DNA of 64,000 nucleotides from an uncultured Pseudomonadota bacterium (GTDB taxonomy: Bacteria; Pseudomonadota; Alphaproteobacteria; Rs-D84): contig CACZUD010000004.1 of assembly GCA_902784345.1 (NCBI GenBank), positions 1 to 64,000 on the forward strand. Direction: 5' to 3'. Under the pieces are notes generated by a model. That model worked only from the letters and a program-made list of their open reading frames with translations, did not search any database and was not told where the DNA came from. The position numbers and the translations under genes were made by a program. Shown here one piece after another: positions 16,067-25,872 of this stretch. How positions within the stretch are numbered: position 1 is the first letter of the stretch; every line of letters begins with the position of its first letter.

Positions 16067-17500
16067 ATGTCGCTGAAAGTTTATAATGTATTAACCAGAG
16101 CAAAAGAAGATTTTATTACTTTAACACCGGGCGTTGTCAAAATGTACGCTTGCGGAATAACTGTATCGGGTGACGCACACATCGGACACGCATATCAATC
16201 TGTTGTTTTTGACGTTATAACAAGATACTTAAGATACGCAGGATACGATGTAAAATATGTTCGTAACTATACAGACGTAGACGATAAAATTATCGCAAAT
16301 GCTGCAAAAGCCGGCGAAGACCCAATTGAATTTGCAGAAAAATTTATGGCACAAACGGATAAAGAAATGGATGCCCTTGGAAACGCGCATCCAACAATTA
16401 TGGCACGGGCAACCCAATGCATAGATGACATTATTAACTTTGTGCAAAAACTGATAGATTCTGGGCATGCGTATGTTTCCGAATTTGGCGACGTATATTT
16501 TCGCTTAGACAGTTTTTCTGAATACGGTAAATTATCGCATATCCAAGTTGATAAAAACGATACAGGCGTTCGCAAAGACGTTGAACCGGGCAAGCAAAAC
16601 GATTTAGATTTTGCATTATGGAAATCTGCAAAACCTGGTGAAATCGCATGGGATTCACCATGGGGCAAGGGACGACCGGGTTGGCATATTGAATGCAGTG
16701 CGATGAACCTTAAATACCTTGGCGAACAGATAGACATTCATGGTGGCGGTCGCGATTTGGTTTTCCCTCACCACGAAAACGAAATTGCACAAACAGAATC
16801 TTTAACCGGAAAACAATTTGCAAAATATTGGATTCATTGCGGTCTGGTAAAGGTTAACGGTCAAAAAATGAGTAAATCTTTGAACAACGGAATATTGTTA
16901 AAAGATGTTTTGGCAAAATACGATGCAGACACAATAAGGTTTGCTTTGTTACGCAATACTTATTCTGCCGATATCGATATCACAGATAGTTTATTGCCAG
17001 AATCTTTGAAACATGTATACAAAATGTATTCTGTGTTTAATTCTTTGAAAGACCGCGATTTTTCTATGTCAGACAAAGCAAAAACAGAAGCCAAAATCAA
17101 AGAAATCACAGACGGATTTGAAAAAGCAATGAACGACAACTTCAATACTTTGGAAGTTATCGCAGCTTCGTTTGGCTGGTTTAATTTTATCAATGCCGAA
17201 CTGACAAAAAAGACCACAGAATATGATCTGCAAGCGATTGCAGATAAAATCAAAGAATTGTTTGGTGTTCTTAACATACTGCAACAAAAACCAGAAGAAT
17301 ACATTGCCAATATTCGTTCAAAAATATTACAACAAAACAACCTGAATGCAGAAGATATAGAAAAAGCAATATCAGAACGCGCAACCGCGAAACAAAACAA
17401 AGATTGGGCAACTGCGGATAAAATACGCGCAGAAATGCTGGACAAAGGTATTGTTTTAAAGGACGGCACCACTGGTACAAGTTGGGATATAAATTTATAA
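16067..17500 (+). CDS. cysS: cysteinyl-tRNA synthetase
   Basis: A 477-residue class I synthetase that charges tRNA-Cys. Zinc ligands begin with YACG (C29). The HIGH motif is HIGH at 38-41, and KMSKS is at about 267-271. WHIECSAM and HGGGRDLVFPHHENEIAQ complete the active site. The C-terminal DALR-like and anticodon-binding regions are present at normal length. ATG 16067 is used (MSLKVYNVL) because AAAAGGA lies just upstream and the 18 codons before it, from 16013, are unlike the family. Confidence 0.95.
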   Translation: MSLKVYNVLTRAKEDFITLTPGVVKMYACGITVSGDAHIGHAYQSVVFDVITRYLRYAGYDVKYVRNYTDVDDKIIANAAKAGEDPIEFAEKFMAQTDKEMDALGNAHPTIMARATQCIDDIINFVQKLIDSGHAYVSEFGDVYFRLDSFSEYGKLSHIQVDKNDTGVRKDVEPGKQNDLDFALWKSAKPGEIAWDSPWGKGRPGWHIECSAMNLKYLGEQIDIHGGGRDLVFPHHENEIAQTESLTGKQFAKYWIHCGLVKVNGQKMSKSLNNGILLKDVLAKYDADTIRFALLRNTYSADIDITDSLLPESLKHVYKMYSVFNSLKDRDFSMSDKAKTEAKIKEITDGFEKAMNDNFNTLEVIAASFGWFNFINAELTKKTTEYDLQAIADKIKELFGVLNILQQKPEEYIANIRSKILQQNNLNAEDIEKAISERATAKQNKDWATADKIRAEMLDKGIVLKDGTTGTSWDINL

Positions 17501-17508
17501 AAAACACT

Positions 17509-17865
17509 ATGAAAATTACACCATTGGACAATATTGATAGTCTAAAAACAGACCATCCGCATCTAAAAACCGTTACAAAGGGTGCGATAGTAAACGATTT
17601 GTATCGTGTTTTGGTTGCGCAAACTAAAAAATATACCCATGTTCGAATTCGCAGATTGGACAATCTGCCAATAACCAGTTTTTCAGACATGCAACAAATC
17701 AAAAACTATTTCATAGGCGCAGAGCAAATCGCGGTTCAAGTTTTTCCACGCACATCGGACTATATTGACAACACAAACACCTATCATTTATTTTCTTGGC
17801 CTGACATGGATGTACCTAATTTAAAAGACATGTATCAATATAACAATCAAGATAAAAATTTATAA
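17509..17865 (+). CDS. DUF7694-like small protein
   Basis: A 118-residue protein. The segment VRIRRLDNLPITSFSDMQ, then IKNYFIGAEQIAVQVFP, then NTYHLFSWPD matches the pattern of a family (DUF7694) that I know mainly from phages and prophages: a short domain where a directive to test W/F-x-x-L/M-Q is followed by AVEVFP and YHLW. Function unknown. It starts 9 nt after the cysS stop with only a weak RBS and is likely read through from cysS. A longer start at 17482 would overlap cysS and is less likely. Confidence 0.6.
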   Translation: MKITPLDNIDSLKTDHPHLKTVTKGAIVNDLYRVLVAQTKKYTHVRIRRLDNLPITSFSDMQQIKNYFIGAEQIAVQVFPRTSDYIDNTNTYHLFSWPDMDVPNLKDMYQYNNQDKNL

Positions 17866-17874
17866 AAAAACTGC

Positions 17875-17902
17875 TTGAATATAGCGTATTTTGTGCTATA
17901 TT
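17875..17902 (+). promoter_or_regulatory. promoter of trcR
   Basis: TTGAAT, 16 bp, TATATT, with an RBS (AAAGGGA) before the ATG at 17931. Confidence 0.5.
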
Positions 17903-17930
17903 AGTGCGCGTCTTAACAAAGGGAAAATTC

Positions 17931-18461
17931 ATGAATTATCCATATATGCCTAAATCTACCGCACTTTGGTTGATTGAAAACACAGCTCTAACATTCGAAC
18001 AAATCGCAGAATTCTGCGGATTGCATGAATTAGAAGTTAAAAATATTGCCGATGCAGAATCCAACAAAATGCAAGGGCTGAATCCTATTATTAACGGTCA
18101 GGTTACACGTGAAGACATCGAAAGATGTGAAGCCGATCCTGATGCAAGATTGGTTTTGCGTGATGCAATCGTTGAAGCACAAAAGAAACAAAACAAAAAA
18201 GGTGTAGGTTATACACCAAAATTACACCGCCAAAACCGTTTAGGTGGTATTTTATGGATTTTAAAGAATTATCCAAAATTAACAGACGGACAAATTGCTC
18301 GTTTAATGCGCAGCACAAATCCAACTGTGAAATCTATTCGCGACAAAGTTCATAAATCTTATTCTTTGATTCAAATTCAAAGTCCTATTGTATTGGGTTT
18401 GGTTTCTGAATCTGCGTTGCATGATGCGATTGCAAAGGCTGAACGCAAAAGCGGAAAATAA
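17931..18461 (+). CDS. trcR: TrcR / DUF1013 family transcriptional cell-cycle regulator
   Basis: A 176-residue protein of a family largely restricted to Alphaproteobacteria. In that class TrcR associates with RNA polymerase and acts on cell-cycle gene expression. The sequence starts with the typical MPKSTALWLIENTALTFEQIAEFCGLH, and the second half has a helix-turn-helix-like RLGGILWILKNYPKLTDGQIARLM. Length is normal. It sits directly in front of the primary sigma factor gene with a 39-bp gap, which fits a role at the core transcription machinery. ATG 17931 is preferred over 17904 because AAAGGGA precedes it. Confidence 0.88.
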   Translation: MNYPYMPKSTALWLIENTALTFEQIAEFCGLHELEVKNIADAESNKMQGLNPIINGQVTREDIERCEADPDARLVLRDAIVEAQKKQNKKGVGYTPKLHRQNRLGGILWILKNYPKLTDGQIARLMRSTNPTVKSIRDKVHKSYSLIQIQSPIVLGLVSESALHDAIAKAERKSGK

Positions 18462-18500
18462 AAATTTTTTGTTTCACATCAACAAATCAAAGGTTTTTTT

Positions 18501-20588
18501 ATGACCAAAAAACTAGACGAAGCAACAAAATTATTGATTGATTCTTTGCCAGAAAGTTTAAAAGATTTGGCATTGTCTGCAAATGAAATAGGTTATTTGT
18601 CTCAGATGGATTTTGATAACGCTATCCAAGCAGACGAAGTTCCTGACGAAGAAAAAGACGAAGTTCTGGAATTCTTTAAACAAGATTTAGGATTAGAATT
18701 TCTTGAAACTGACAGCAACAGTTTTGCTCGTGATATGGAAAAATATTACGAAGAAGATGACGAAAATTATAATCGTGATAAAACCCGTGATTTGTTAAAT
18801 GCTGATGCAGAGCAGGTTGACGTCAACGATGACGACTATGAACATTACGCAAAACAGCTGGAACGCAGTTCGACCGGCAGTTTGGTCTTAGGCATACAAG
18901 ATTCTGTTCAATCATATCTTAAACAAATCGGCACAGTACAGTTGCTGACAGCGGCTGGCGAAATCGCAATTGCACAAAGAATTGAAGCAGCTTCTCGTTT
19001 AATGGTTTATGGTTTATGCGAAAGTCCTATGACTATCCAAGCAATGTTAGATTGGTATCAACAACTGTTAAACGAAGAAATTCGTCTGCGCCACATTATA
19101 AACTTGGAAGTTATGTATTCCAGTGAATCCGAACAAAAATCATTAGCTGCATTGGCAGACACTCTTAAATCCAAAGGTGTAGATAAAGTCGACGATTTGA
19201 ACGACGAAGATTTGGACGCATTGGAAGACTCTGTGGCAAATGAAGACGATGACGACGACGAGCTGGACGAAGAAGAAGACGGCAAAAAAGAAGATAGTCA
19301 ACGCAGTTCATCAGGCGTGCCAATTCCTGTGATGGAAGAAGCGCTGATGCCTATGATTACTGATTTGTTCACAAAAATTAAGCGCGTATTTTCCAGCATG
19401 CAAAAACTGCAATCAAAGCGTTTGGATAATTTGTTAATTTCTTCAAAACCTGACGAAACATTGGAAAAGAAATACAACAAATTGCGCGTAGAATTGTTTG
19501 AATATGTCGGAAAAATCCGCCTTAACGATGACAGAATTGCCGAAATTATGGAAAAACTGACTCAACGCGATCAATTGCTTATGGGTTTAGAAGGAAAAAT
19601 GTTGCGTCTTGCACTTGCTTGCAAAATCAAGCGCGAAGATTTCTTAGCAGAATACACAGGCAATGAATTGAATCGTAACTGGGTAAAGAAATTGGCCAGG
19701 AACAAAAGCGCGGCATGGCAAAACTTTGCAATAAAACACAAAGAAGACGTATTAAAAATCCAAGAAGATATTACTGCTATTGCCAAAGAAACAGGTCAAC
19801 CAACATCTGAATACAAGAAAGTTGTTGAATTGGTTCGTCGTGGCCAAGCCGAAGCAGCACGCGCAAAACGCGAAATGATAGAAGCCAACTTGCGTCTTGT
19901 TATTAAATTCGCGAAAAAATCCAGCAATCGCGGTTTGGGACTTGATTTCTCTGACTTGGTTCAAGACGGTAATATCGGTTTGATGAAGGCCGTTGATAAA
20001 TTTGATTATCGTTTAGGTAACAAGTTTTCAACTTATGCAACTAACTGGATTCAACAGGGCATTTCACGCAGCATTGCCGACCAAGCACGTACAATACGTA
20101 TCCCCGTGCACATGATTGATAATATCCACAAAATCCAACGTGCATCACGTCAATTTATGCACAAATATGGTCGTCAACCAACTGCAGAAGAATTATCCAA
20201 GATTATTTATTTGCCAGTAGACAAGATTCACAAGGCAATGAAAGTTAATCTTAAACCAATGTCTTTGGAAGCACCTGTTGGCACCGAAGATGACAGTTCA
20301 CGCATTGAAATTATCGCTGATGAAACGGCTAAAAATCCGTTCACTTCAGCAGCACAGAAGAACTTGCGCAAAATCGTTACTCAGATTCTGTCTGAATTAG
20401 ACCCAAAAGAAGAAACTGTATTACGTCAACGTTTTGGCATGTCAACCAACAAAACCAGCACATTGGAAGAAGTTGGTGAATACATCGGTGTAACACGTGA
20501 ACGTATTCGTCAGATTGAACAAAAGGCTTTGAATAAATTAAAGCATCCTACACGCGCACGTAAATTACGTAGTTTCTTGGAAGATTAA
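18501..20588 (+). CDS. rpoD: RNA polymerase primary sigma factor (sigma70)
   Basis: A 695-residue housekeeping sigma factor. Region 1.1 occupies the first 90 residues. Region 1.2 begins near SVQSYLKQIGTVQLLTAAGEIAIAQR. A non-conserved insert carries a very acidic tract (EDDDDDELDEEEDG, about residues 248-261). Region 2 follows (EANLRLVIKFAKKS, then DLVQDGNIGLMKAVDKFDY and YATNWIQQGISRS). Regions 3 and 4 are complete (LEEVGEYIGVTRERIRQIEQKAL), with the -35-binding helix intact. The many TTGACA/TATAAT-like promoters in the window are its expected targets. The guanylate-kinase-like gene starts 25 nt downstream and may be in the same unit. Confidence 0.97.
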   Translation: MTKKLDEATKLLIDSLPESLKDLALSANEIGYLSQMDFDNAIQADEVPDEEKDEVLEFFKQDLGLEFLETDSNSFARDMEKYYEEDDENYNRDKTRDLLNADAEQVDVNDDDYEHYAKQLERSSTGSLVLGIQDSVQSYLKQIGTVQLLTAAGEIAIAQRIEAASRLMVYGLCESPMTIQAMLDWYQQLLNEEIRLRHIINLEVMYSSESEQKSLAALADTLKSKGVDKVDDLNDEDLDALEDSVANEDDDDDELDEEEDGKKEDSQRSSSGVPIPVMEEALMPMITDLFTKIKRVFSSMQKLQSKRLDNLLISSKPDETLEKKYNKLRVELFEYVGKIRLNDDRIAEIMEKLTQRDQLLMGLEGKMLRLALACKIKREDFLAEYTGNELNRNWVKKLARNKSAAWQNFAIKHKEDVLKIQEDITAIAKETGQPTSEYKKVVELVRRGQAEAARAKREMIEANLRLVIKFAKKSSNRGLGLDFSDLVQDGNIGLMKAVDKFDYRLGNKFSTYATNWIQQGISRSIADQARTIRIPVHMIDNIHKIQRASRQFMHKYGRQPTAEELSKIIYLPVDKIHKAMKVNLKPMSLEAPVGTEDDSSRIEIIADETAKNPFTSAAQKNLRKIVTQILSELDPKEETVLRQRFGMSTNKTSTLEEVGEYIGVTRERIRQIEQKALNKLKHPTRARKLRSFLED

Positions 20589-20613
20589 ATTTTTATTATA
20601 AGGATACAACAAA

Positions 20614-21237
20614 ATGGATCAACCAACAATATTATTTTGTACGGGTTTATCGGGCACCGGTAAATCGTATTTTATAAAAAATGAATTACCACAAGGCGCA
20701 TTTTATAATTTGCGTTCTGCCACAACACGCCCGATGAGAGAAGGCGAAAAAGACGGCAGAGAATACTTTTTCCGTGATGAAAAATATTTTGAAACAGAAA
20801 AGTTTGCAACTAAATTATTCGTTAACGAACAGTTTTGGAAACCAGGTGCCCCCAAATGGTTATATGGCGTTCCAGAACACGAAATCATAAGCAACTGGGG
20901 CAAAAATTTCACATACGACGTAATACAACCACGTTATGTTCGTCAAATGATGGACTGGTTTAAGAACGCAGAAAAACAATATAATTTAACCCCTTGTTAT
21001 ACTTTTATGGTTTTATGGTTTTTACCGTTTGGCGACAACTTTAAAACTGCATCCACTCGTCAAAACATGCCTTATGATTTAGAAGTTCGCCGTGCAAACA
21101 CATGTTGTCTGGAAGATTTTACAAAGGAAAATTTGAAACCGAATTACGGTGTTGTATCAAACCCACAAAAACTGTTCATAGACGACCACTTGCGTGCATT
21201 TATAAAATCTGCGGCACATTATGCCAAAACAAAATAA
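20614..21237 (+). CDS. guanylate-kinase-like P-loop protein, divergent
   Basis: A 207-residue protein with a Walker A motif GLSGTGKS (11-18), a GMP-binding-like SATTRPMREGEKDGREYFF, and a shifted WLYGVPEHEI where guanylate kinases have YGT. These features place it in the guanylate kinase / MAGUK-like fold. The central part has an insertion-rich, Trp/Phe-heavy stretch (QFWKPGAPKW; TFMVLWFLPFGDNF) unlike standard Gmk. The nucleotide substrate is uncertain, and it could be the cell's only Gmk or a paralogue. It lies 25 nt after rpoD and ends in a shared terminator. Confidence 0.65.
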   Translation: MDQPTILFCTGLSGTGKSYFIKNELPQGAFYNLRSATTRPMREGEKDGREYFFRDEKYFETEKFATKLFVNEQFWKPGAPKWLYGVPEHEIISNWGKNFTYDVIQPRYVRQMMDWFKNAEKQYNLTPCYTFMVLWFLPFGDNFKTASTRQNMPYDLEVRRANTCCLEDFTKENLKPNYGVVSNPQKLFIDDHLRAFIKSAAHYAKTK

Positions 21238-21260
21238 AAACGCCTTTACAGGCGTTTTTT
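21236..21260. terminator. bidirectional terminator
   Basis: AAAAACGCC-TTTACA-GGCGTTTTTT lies between convergent genes. Its right arm overlaps the stop of the minus-strand gene. Confidence 0.75.
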
Positions 21261-23178
21261 AAACGTTTTTATGTATTGCTGTATATATTATCCCAAGATC
21301 TGTTTTTAACAATGTAGCTTTCAGTTTTTCTGCATCATTAGTTTGATCTGCACCACTTAATATTTTTTCAAAATTACGTACAAATTGGGTTGCCTGGGAA
21401 TTAAATACTTTATCAGATTTCAACAATTCACGAATTTGTTTTTTATCGGTTACATCAAACATTTTCACTAACCATTTGGCAAATATCTTTGTGTCGCCGT
21501 TGTTGTACTTGTCCCACACGATTTCTGGAATTTCAGCATTTGCAGCACGAGTTAAATCTACAGACTGTTCATACAATTTTTTCAACAGTTTATCTGCATT
21601 ATTCAAAAAATCTTTCGTACTGACAGGTTTAAAAGGTGCACTTGGCGCAACTTTTATTGCTTCCATAGGTGCAGAAGCACGCGCAATCATCATCTGTTTG
21701 TTCAAACTTTGCATTGCGTCCACAGCTTTGGCATAATCCGCCATTAAATCTATCATTTGTTGACGTGATTCTCCTGCGACATTACCCAATCGCACAGAAG
21801 AATTATTTATATTTTCCAAAGATTCTGCAATTGTGGTCTTCATTGTATTGATCTTATCAACCAAAGTATTAACTATCATATTCAAATTTTCACTCATATC
21901 ACGCGAACCCGCTGCCAAATCTGGCAGGGCGACATAATACTTTTCTATCAGTTCCGACAAAGGCTTTAACTGTTCTGTTGTTTCTGTGGACATCTTGATA
22001 AGGTTTTCTGATTGTCCTGACAGTTGTGTATGCGCCTTGTTCATTTCTATCAAAGTTTCACGAACACCAATACCCATACTCTTTACAGAATCAGCAAATT
22101 CTGTTGCCGCTGATTTTGTGTTTTCCAGTGTTGCATTCGCCACGCCAGAAACGTCTTTGATTTCACGCACAACACCAGTTGAAAATTCATGAATTTCGCT
22201 GTCAAAACGATTAGTAAGTCCAGCCAATTCGTTGGTTATTCCACGAACTGATGCGGTCGTATTGGTTGTTGATGTATTCAAAGATTCAATCGCAGTTTCC
22301 AATTTATGCAACTGTTTGTCAATTGAAGTTTCCGCCAAACGAACATTTGCCCCAACCACATTTGCAGTTTCAGTCATAGTATTAACTTGACGGGTTAATT
22401 CTTTACCTGCGCGTTTTGTAAATTCTGTCATCTTGGTCAGATAATCACTTAACAACTTATCGTTTTGATGCATTGTTTCGTCATAATCTTTTGATGCAGT
22501 CATTATATTTTCAAAATCAGACTTTACGCTTGCGCTTAAATCAGACAGCTGTTGCTGCATAGAAGTACTCGCGGCAGTCAATTCCTGCATATTCTTGGTA
22601 TTGTCCGCAAAATGCGATTGTAATTGTTCGCTTATTTGTTGTTCTTCCGCAACGCATTTATCAATTTGTTCTTGAATCTTGCCCGCGTTTTCAGTTGCAG
22701 TTGACACCGTATCATTTATCTTGTTCAACAAACTTTCTGTTATCACAGCAAAATTATCGGTGGTTTGCTGCACGTCCACCCATCCTTTTGAAGACACAAT
22801 ACCATTAAGCCCATCTATTGTATTTTCCAATCTTTGCGACATAACTGCAATTTTCTTAGTTGCTTCGTCTGCTGTTGCAACCAGTTTTTCGTTTTGTTCA
22901 GAAAGATTCTGCTTTATAGATTCTGTATGTGCAATCTGGGCAGCCAGAGCACCCGACAAAGATTTAAAATTATCGTCTATTTTATTTATCTCGTCTTTCA
23001 ATATAGTTTGCAGAACACGTGCTGCGTCTTGAACTTTTGCCTGTTGAGGATTTGTCATTATTTCCAGCAAAGATCGCATGACCTGTTGGCTTTTTCGCGA
23101 AATAAAAAATATCGCGACCATATTAACAAAAACCAAAGAAACCACAGATAATAATATAATTAACAATGTTTGATTCAT
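21259..23178 (-). CDS. membrane-anchored coiled-coil protein, 639 aa, function unknown
   Basis: One N-terminal membrane helix (LLIILLSVVSLVFVNMVAIFFI, residues 5-26) precedes about 470 residues of Gln/Thr/Glu/Ser-rich helical heptad sequence. The last 120 residues (from about KDFLNNADKLLKKLYEQ) form a separate globular domain with EIPEIVWDKYNNGDTKIFAKWL. The coiled coil resembles the signalling part of methyl-accepting chemoreceptors in composition. It lacks a periplasmic sensor, a HAMP domain and the hairpin tip motif, so it is not called an MCP. The shape (short anchor, long cytoplasmic rod, head) suits a scaffold or envelope-spanning role. The RBS is AGGAGAAAG. Confidence 0.7.
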   Translation of the reverse strand: MNQTLLIILLSVVSLVFVNMVAIFFISRKSQQVMRSLLEIMTNPQQAKVQDAARVLQTILKDEINKIDDNFKSLSGALAAQIAHTESIKQNLSEQNEKLVATADEATKKIAVMSQRLENTIDGLNGIVSSKGWVDVQQTTDNFAVITESLLNKINDTVSTATENAGKIQEQIDKCVAEEQQISEQLQSHFADNTKNMQELTAASTSMQQQLSDLSASVKSDFENIMTASKDYDETMHQNDKLLSDYLTKMTEFTKRAGKELTRQVNTMTETANVVGANVRLAETSIDKQLHKLETAIESLNTSTTNTTASVRGITNELAGLTNRFDSEIHEFSTGVVREIKDVSGVANATLENTKSAATEFADSVKSMGIGVRETLIEMNKAHTQLSGQSENLIKMSTETTEQLKPLSELIEKYYVALPDLAAGSRDMSENLNMIVNTLVDKINTMKTTIAESLENINNSSVRLGNVAGESRQQMIDLMADYAKAVDAMQSLNKQMMIARASAPMEAIKVAPSAPFKPVSTKDFLNNADKLLKKLYEQSVDLTRAANAEIPEIVWDKYNNGDTKIFAKWLVKMFDVTDKKQIRELLKSDKVFNSQATQFVRNFEKILSGADQTNDAEKLKATLLKTDLGIIYTAIHKNV

Positions 23179-23203
23179 ACTCTTTCTCCTGAAAATAACA
23201 TCC

Positions 23204-23232
23204 TTGAAACCTAAGGAAATTTATACTAAAAT
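23204..23232 (+). promoter_or_regulatory. promoter of addA
   Basis: TTGAAA, 17 bp, TAAAAT, with a leader of about 18 nt before ATG 23257. Confidence 0.5.
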
Positions 23233-23256
23233 ATTTTCAAGAAAGCAAGAGTATAA

Positions 23257-25872
23257 ATGTCACAAAATGAAGTTTTTTCAAATACGCAGAATATAGCATC
23301 AAACCCATCTGAAAATATATGGGTTCAAGCGAATGCTGGAACAGGAAAAACGACTGTTCTGGTACGTCGTCTTTTGCGAATTTTGTTTCGAAACGGCGAA
23401 TTTAACAACGATATCGCCCCAGGAATACTTTGTTTAACATATACAAACGCCGCCGCAGGCGAAATGCGCAATCGTATTTTAGAGCAACTGCGCCTGTGGG
23501 CAATGGCTGACGATGCAGAATTAACAGAACTTTTGGACGGTATCTCGGAAAATCAGCCCGCATCAAAAAAAGATCTGGCGTATGCACGACGCGTTTTTTA
23601 TATGTATATTGACAATCCAGAAGTATTAAAAATAAAGACAATTCATAGTTTTTGCGAAGAAATCCTTCATCGTTTTCCCTTGGAAGCCGGTATATCACCG
23701 TCTTGGTCGTTGATATCTGGAGCAGCACAGACGGTTTTGTTGCAAGATGCGTTTGATGCAATGATAAGCAAATCTTTCAACGAAACAACCGATACAAAGA
23801 ACACATTAAACGCTTTTAATCGAATTGTAGATATAAAATCAGAGTATTTTTTAGACGAATTACGCGATTTATTATTGTCACGATACCGTGCTTTTTTTCA
23901 AGTTAAAGATGTTTGTAAATACAGAAAATATTTCATTGAAACTACACAAAAAATTTTAAAAATCAACAAAGAATTTAATCCCGATTTTAAACCAGATTAC
24001 CTGCAAAAAATTGTCAAATTAGCACAAGACATTCAAAAAAACTCAAAAAAGCCGGCACTGTATATTCAAAACATTATAGATCTTACACAACAATATATTG
24101 ATAATACTATAAATTTTGAAAAATACAAATCTGCATATCTAACAAACGACAATACCATAAAAAGCATATTAAAAGACGAACTTTTTATAACAGAGGCAAC
24201 ACGAGTGTATAATATCCAGCAAAACTTGTTGAACGCAACCATTTTTAAAGACACCGTTGCACTTTTTGATTTAGCCTTAGATTTCGCAAACACTTACCGA
24301 AAAATCAAACAAGAACGCAATTTGCTTGATTTCGAAGACTTGATTTTATACACACAAAACCTATTCGAAAAACCCGATGTTATGGGATGGGTATTATCAC
24401 AGCTGGACGTATCGTTATCGCACATATTGGTCGACGAAGCACAAGACACCAGTCCCCAGCAATGGAACATTTTACGCATGTTAGCAGGCGACTTTTTTAC
24501 CGACGGCAACACAAAAAATAATCGGTCTTTATTTGTAGTGGGCGACACAAAGCAATCAATATACGGCTTTCAAAACGCCGATCCAAAGGCATTTGCACTA
24601 AGCCGTGACGCCATCGCAGAACAAATAAAAAACAATTATCGCACAATTCATGAAGTTGCTCTGGACCAAAGCTTTCGTTCTGTAAAACCAATACTAGATA
24701 CTGTGGATCACTTCTTTGACAATCCAGAAATCGTTCAGAAAACAGGTTTTTACAACAATAAACACAAATGCTTCAGAATAAAAGACAAAGGATGCGTTGA
24801 AATACACAACGCCTTCAAATGCGACAAAACAGGAACAGAAAAGAACAAACTTTACGTAAATATGCTGGCCGACAAAATAAAAGACATTGTCCATGGCGGC
24901 CATCAGCCAAAAGATATTATGGTACTGGTTCAAAAACGAGGTGCATTTGTCGACTTATTATCCAAAGCGTTAAAAAAACGCGGTATAGATATTGCCGGAA
25001 ACGACAGGATAAAACTACCAGAATTTTCACCTATAAAAGACATGCTGTATCTTGTCAGATTCTGTATTGACCAGTCTGATGATTATAGTTTATGTTGTGT
25101 TTTAAAAAGCCCTTTTTATTGTTTGAAAGAACGCAATATTTTTAATTTGTGCAAAACAAAAAACAACGATAAAAACATATGTATTTTTGATGTTTTAAAC
25201 GACCAATTCCCAGATATTTACACAGACCTGATGGAAACGATTGAACAATCAAAAAAATTGTCGCCTTATTCGTTTTTTACATATGTTTTAAACAAAAATA
25301 ACACACGTAAAAAATTCATAAAGGCACTTGGCAAACAAGTTATCGACCCAATCGAAGAATTTTTAACAATGTGTTTAGCATACGAAAGAACGCAACCAGG
25401 GACTCTTAGACACTTTATAAAATGGTTTATAACTGGCGACAGCGAAATCAAGCGCGACATGGACGCATCACAAGGTGTCCGCATAATGACTGTCCATGGC
25501 AGCAAAGGACTGGCTTCCCCCGTGGTATTTTTGATTGATACACTAACTTTTCCAAAACCAGAAATGATATTGAATGCGAATTATCTGCACAACGATGCTA
25601 AATATGATGTGTGGCTTTGGAAAACCGCGGTCAGCGACACATTACAACCAATTATCGAAAAGAACAAAGCAGACCAAATCGCAGAATACTATCGATTGCT
25701 GTATGTTGCGATGACACGAACACGCGATGAATTATATATCTATGGTTGCGACACAGAACGTGCACCTGATTTGGTTTGGCACAAACAATTATGGAATGTT
25801 TTCTCTCAAAAATCAGACCTATTTATTAACGACGATACTATACGGATTACAAATGACACAGAACTTAACTAA
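23257..25872 (+). CDS. addA: AddA-type UvrD-family helicase (nuclease domain on a separate frame)
   Basis: An 871-residue superfamily 1 helicase of the AddAB double-strand-break repair complex. Motifs: Walker A ANAGTGKTT (25-33), TYTNAAAGEMRNRI (Ia), ILVDEAQDTSPQQW (II), VGDTKQSIYGFQNAD (III), VRIMTVHGSKGL (V) and YVAMTRTRDELYIYG (VI). Alphaproteobacterial AddA normally runs to about 1150 residues, ending in a RecB-type nuclease domain. Here the frame stops at TAA 25870-25872, just after the helicase, and the nuclease continues in the +1 frame from ATG 25853. No addB lies next to it. It is either a true split gene with a 20-nt overlap or a frameshift (mutation or assembly error). Confidence 0.85.
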   Translation: MSQNEVFSNTQNIASNPSENIWVQANAGTGKTTVLVRRLLRILFRNGEFNNDIAPGILCLTYTNAAAGEMRNRILEQLRLWAMADDAELTELLDGISENQPASKKDLAYARRVFYMYIDNPEVLKIKTIHSFCEEILHRFPLEAGISPSWSLISGAAQTVLLQDAFDAMISKSFNETTDTKNTLNAFNRIVDIKSEYFLDELRDLLLSRYRAFFQVKDVCKYRKYFIETTQKILKINKEFNPDFKPDYLQKIVKLAQDIQKNSKKPALYIQNIIDLTQQYIDNTINFEKYKSAYLTNDNTIKSILKDELFITEATRVYNIQQNLLNATIFKDTVALFDLALDFANTYRKIKQERNLLDFEDLILYTQNLFEKPDVMGWVLSQLDVSLSHILVDEAQDTSPQQWNILRMLAGDFFTDGNTKNNRSLFVVGDTKQSIYGFQNADPKAFALSRDAIAEQIKNNYRTIHEVALDQSFRSVKPILDTVDHFFDNPEIVQKTGFYNNKHKCFRIKDKGCVEIHNAFKCDKTGTEKNKLYVNMLADKIKDIVHGGHQPKDIMVLVQKRGAFVDLLSKALKKRGIDIAGNDRIKLPEFSPIKDMLYLVRFCIDQSDDYSLCCVLKSPFYCLKERNIFNLCKTKNNDKNICIFDVLNDQFPDIYTDLMETIEQSKKLSPYSFFTYVLNKNNTRKKFIKALGKQVIDPIEEFLTMCLAYERTQPGTLRHFIKWFITGDSEIKRDMDASQGVRIMTVHGSKGLASPVVFLIDTLTFPKPEMILNANYLHNDAKYDVWLWKTAVSDTLQPIIEKNKADQIAEYYRLLYVAMTRTRDELYIYGCDTERAPDLVWHKQLWNVFSQKSDLFINDDTIRITNDTELN

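Noticed and set aside
21259..23178. Methyl-accepting chemotaxis protein
   Set aside because: No periplasmic sensor, no HAMP domain and no conserved hairpin-tip motif. Only the coiled-coil composition is similar.
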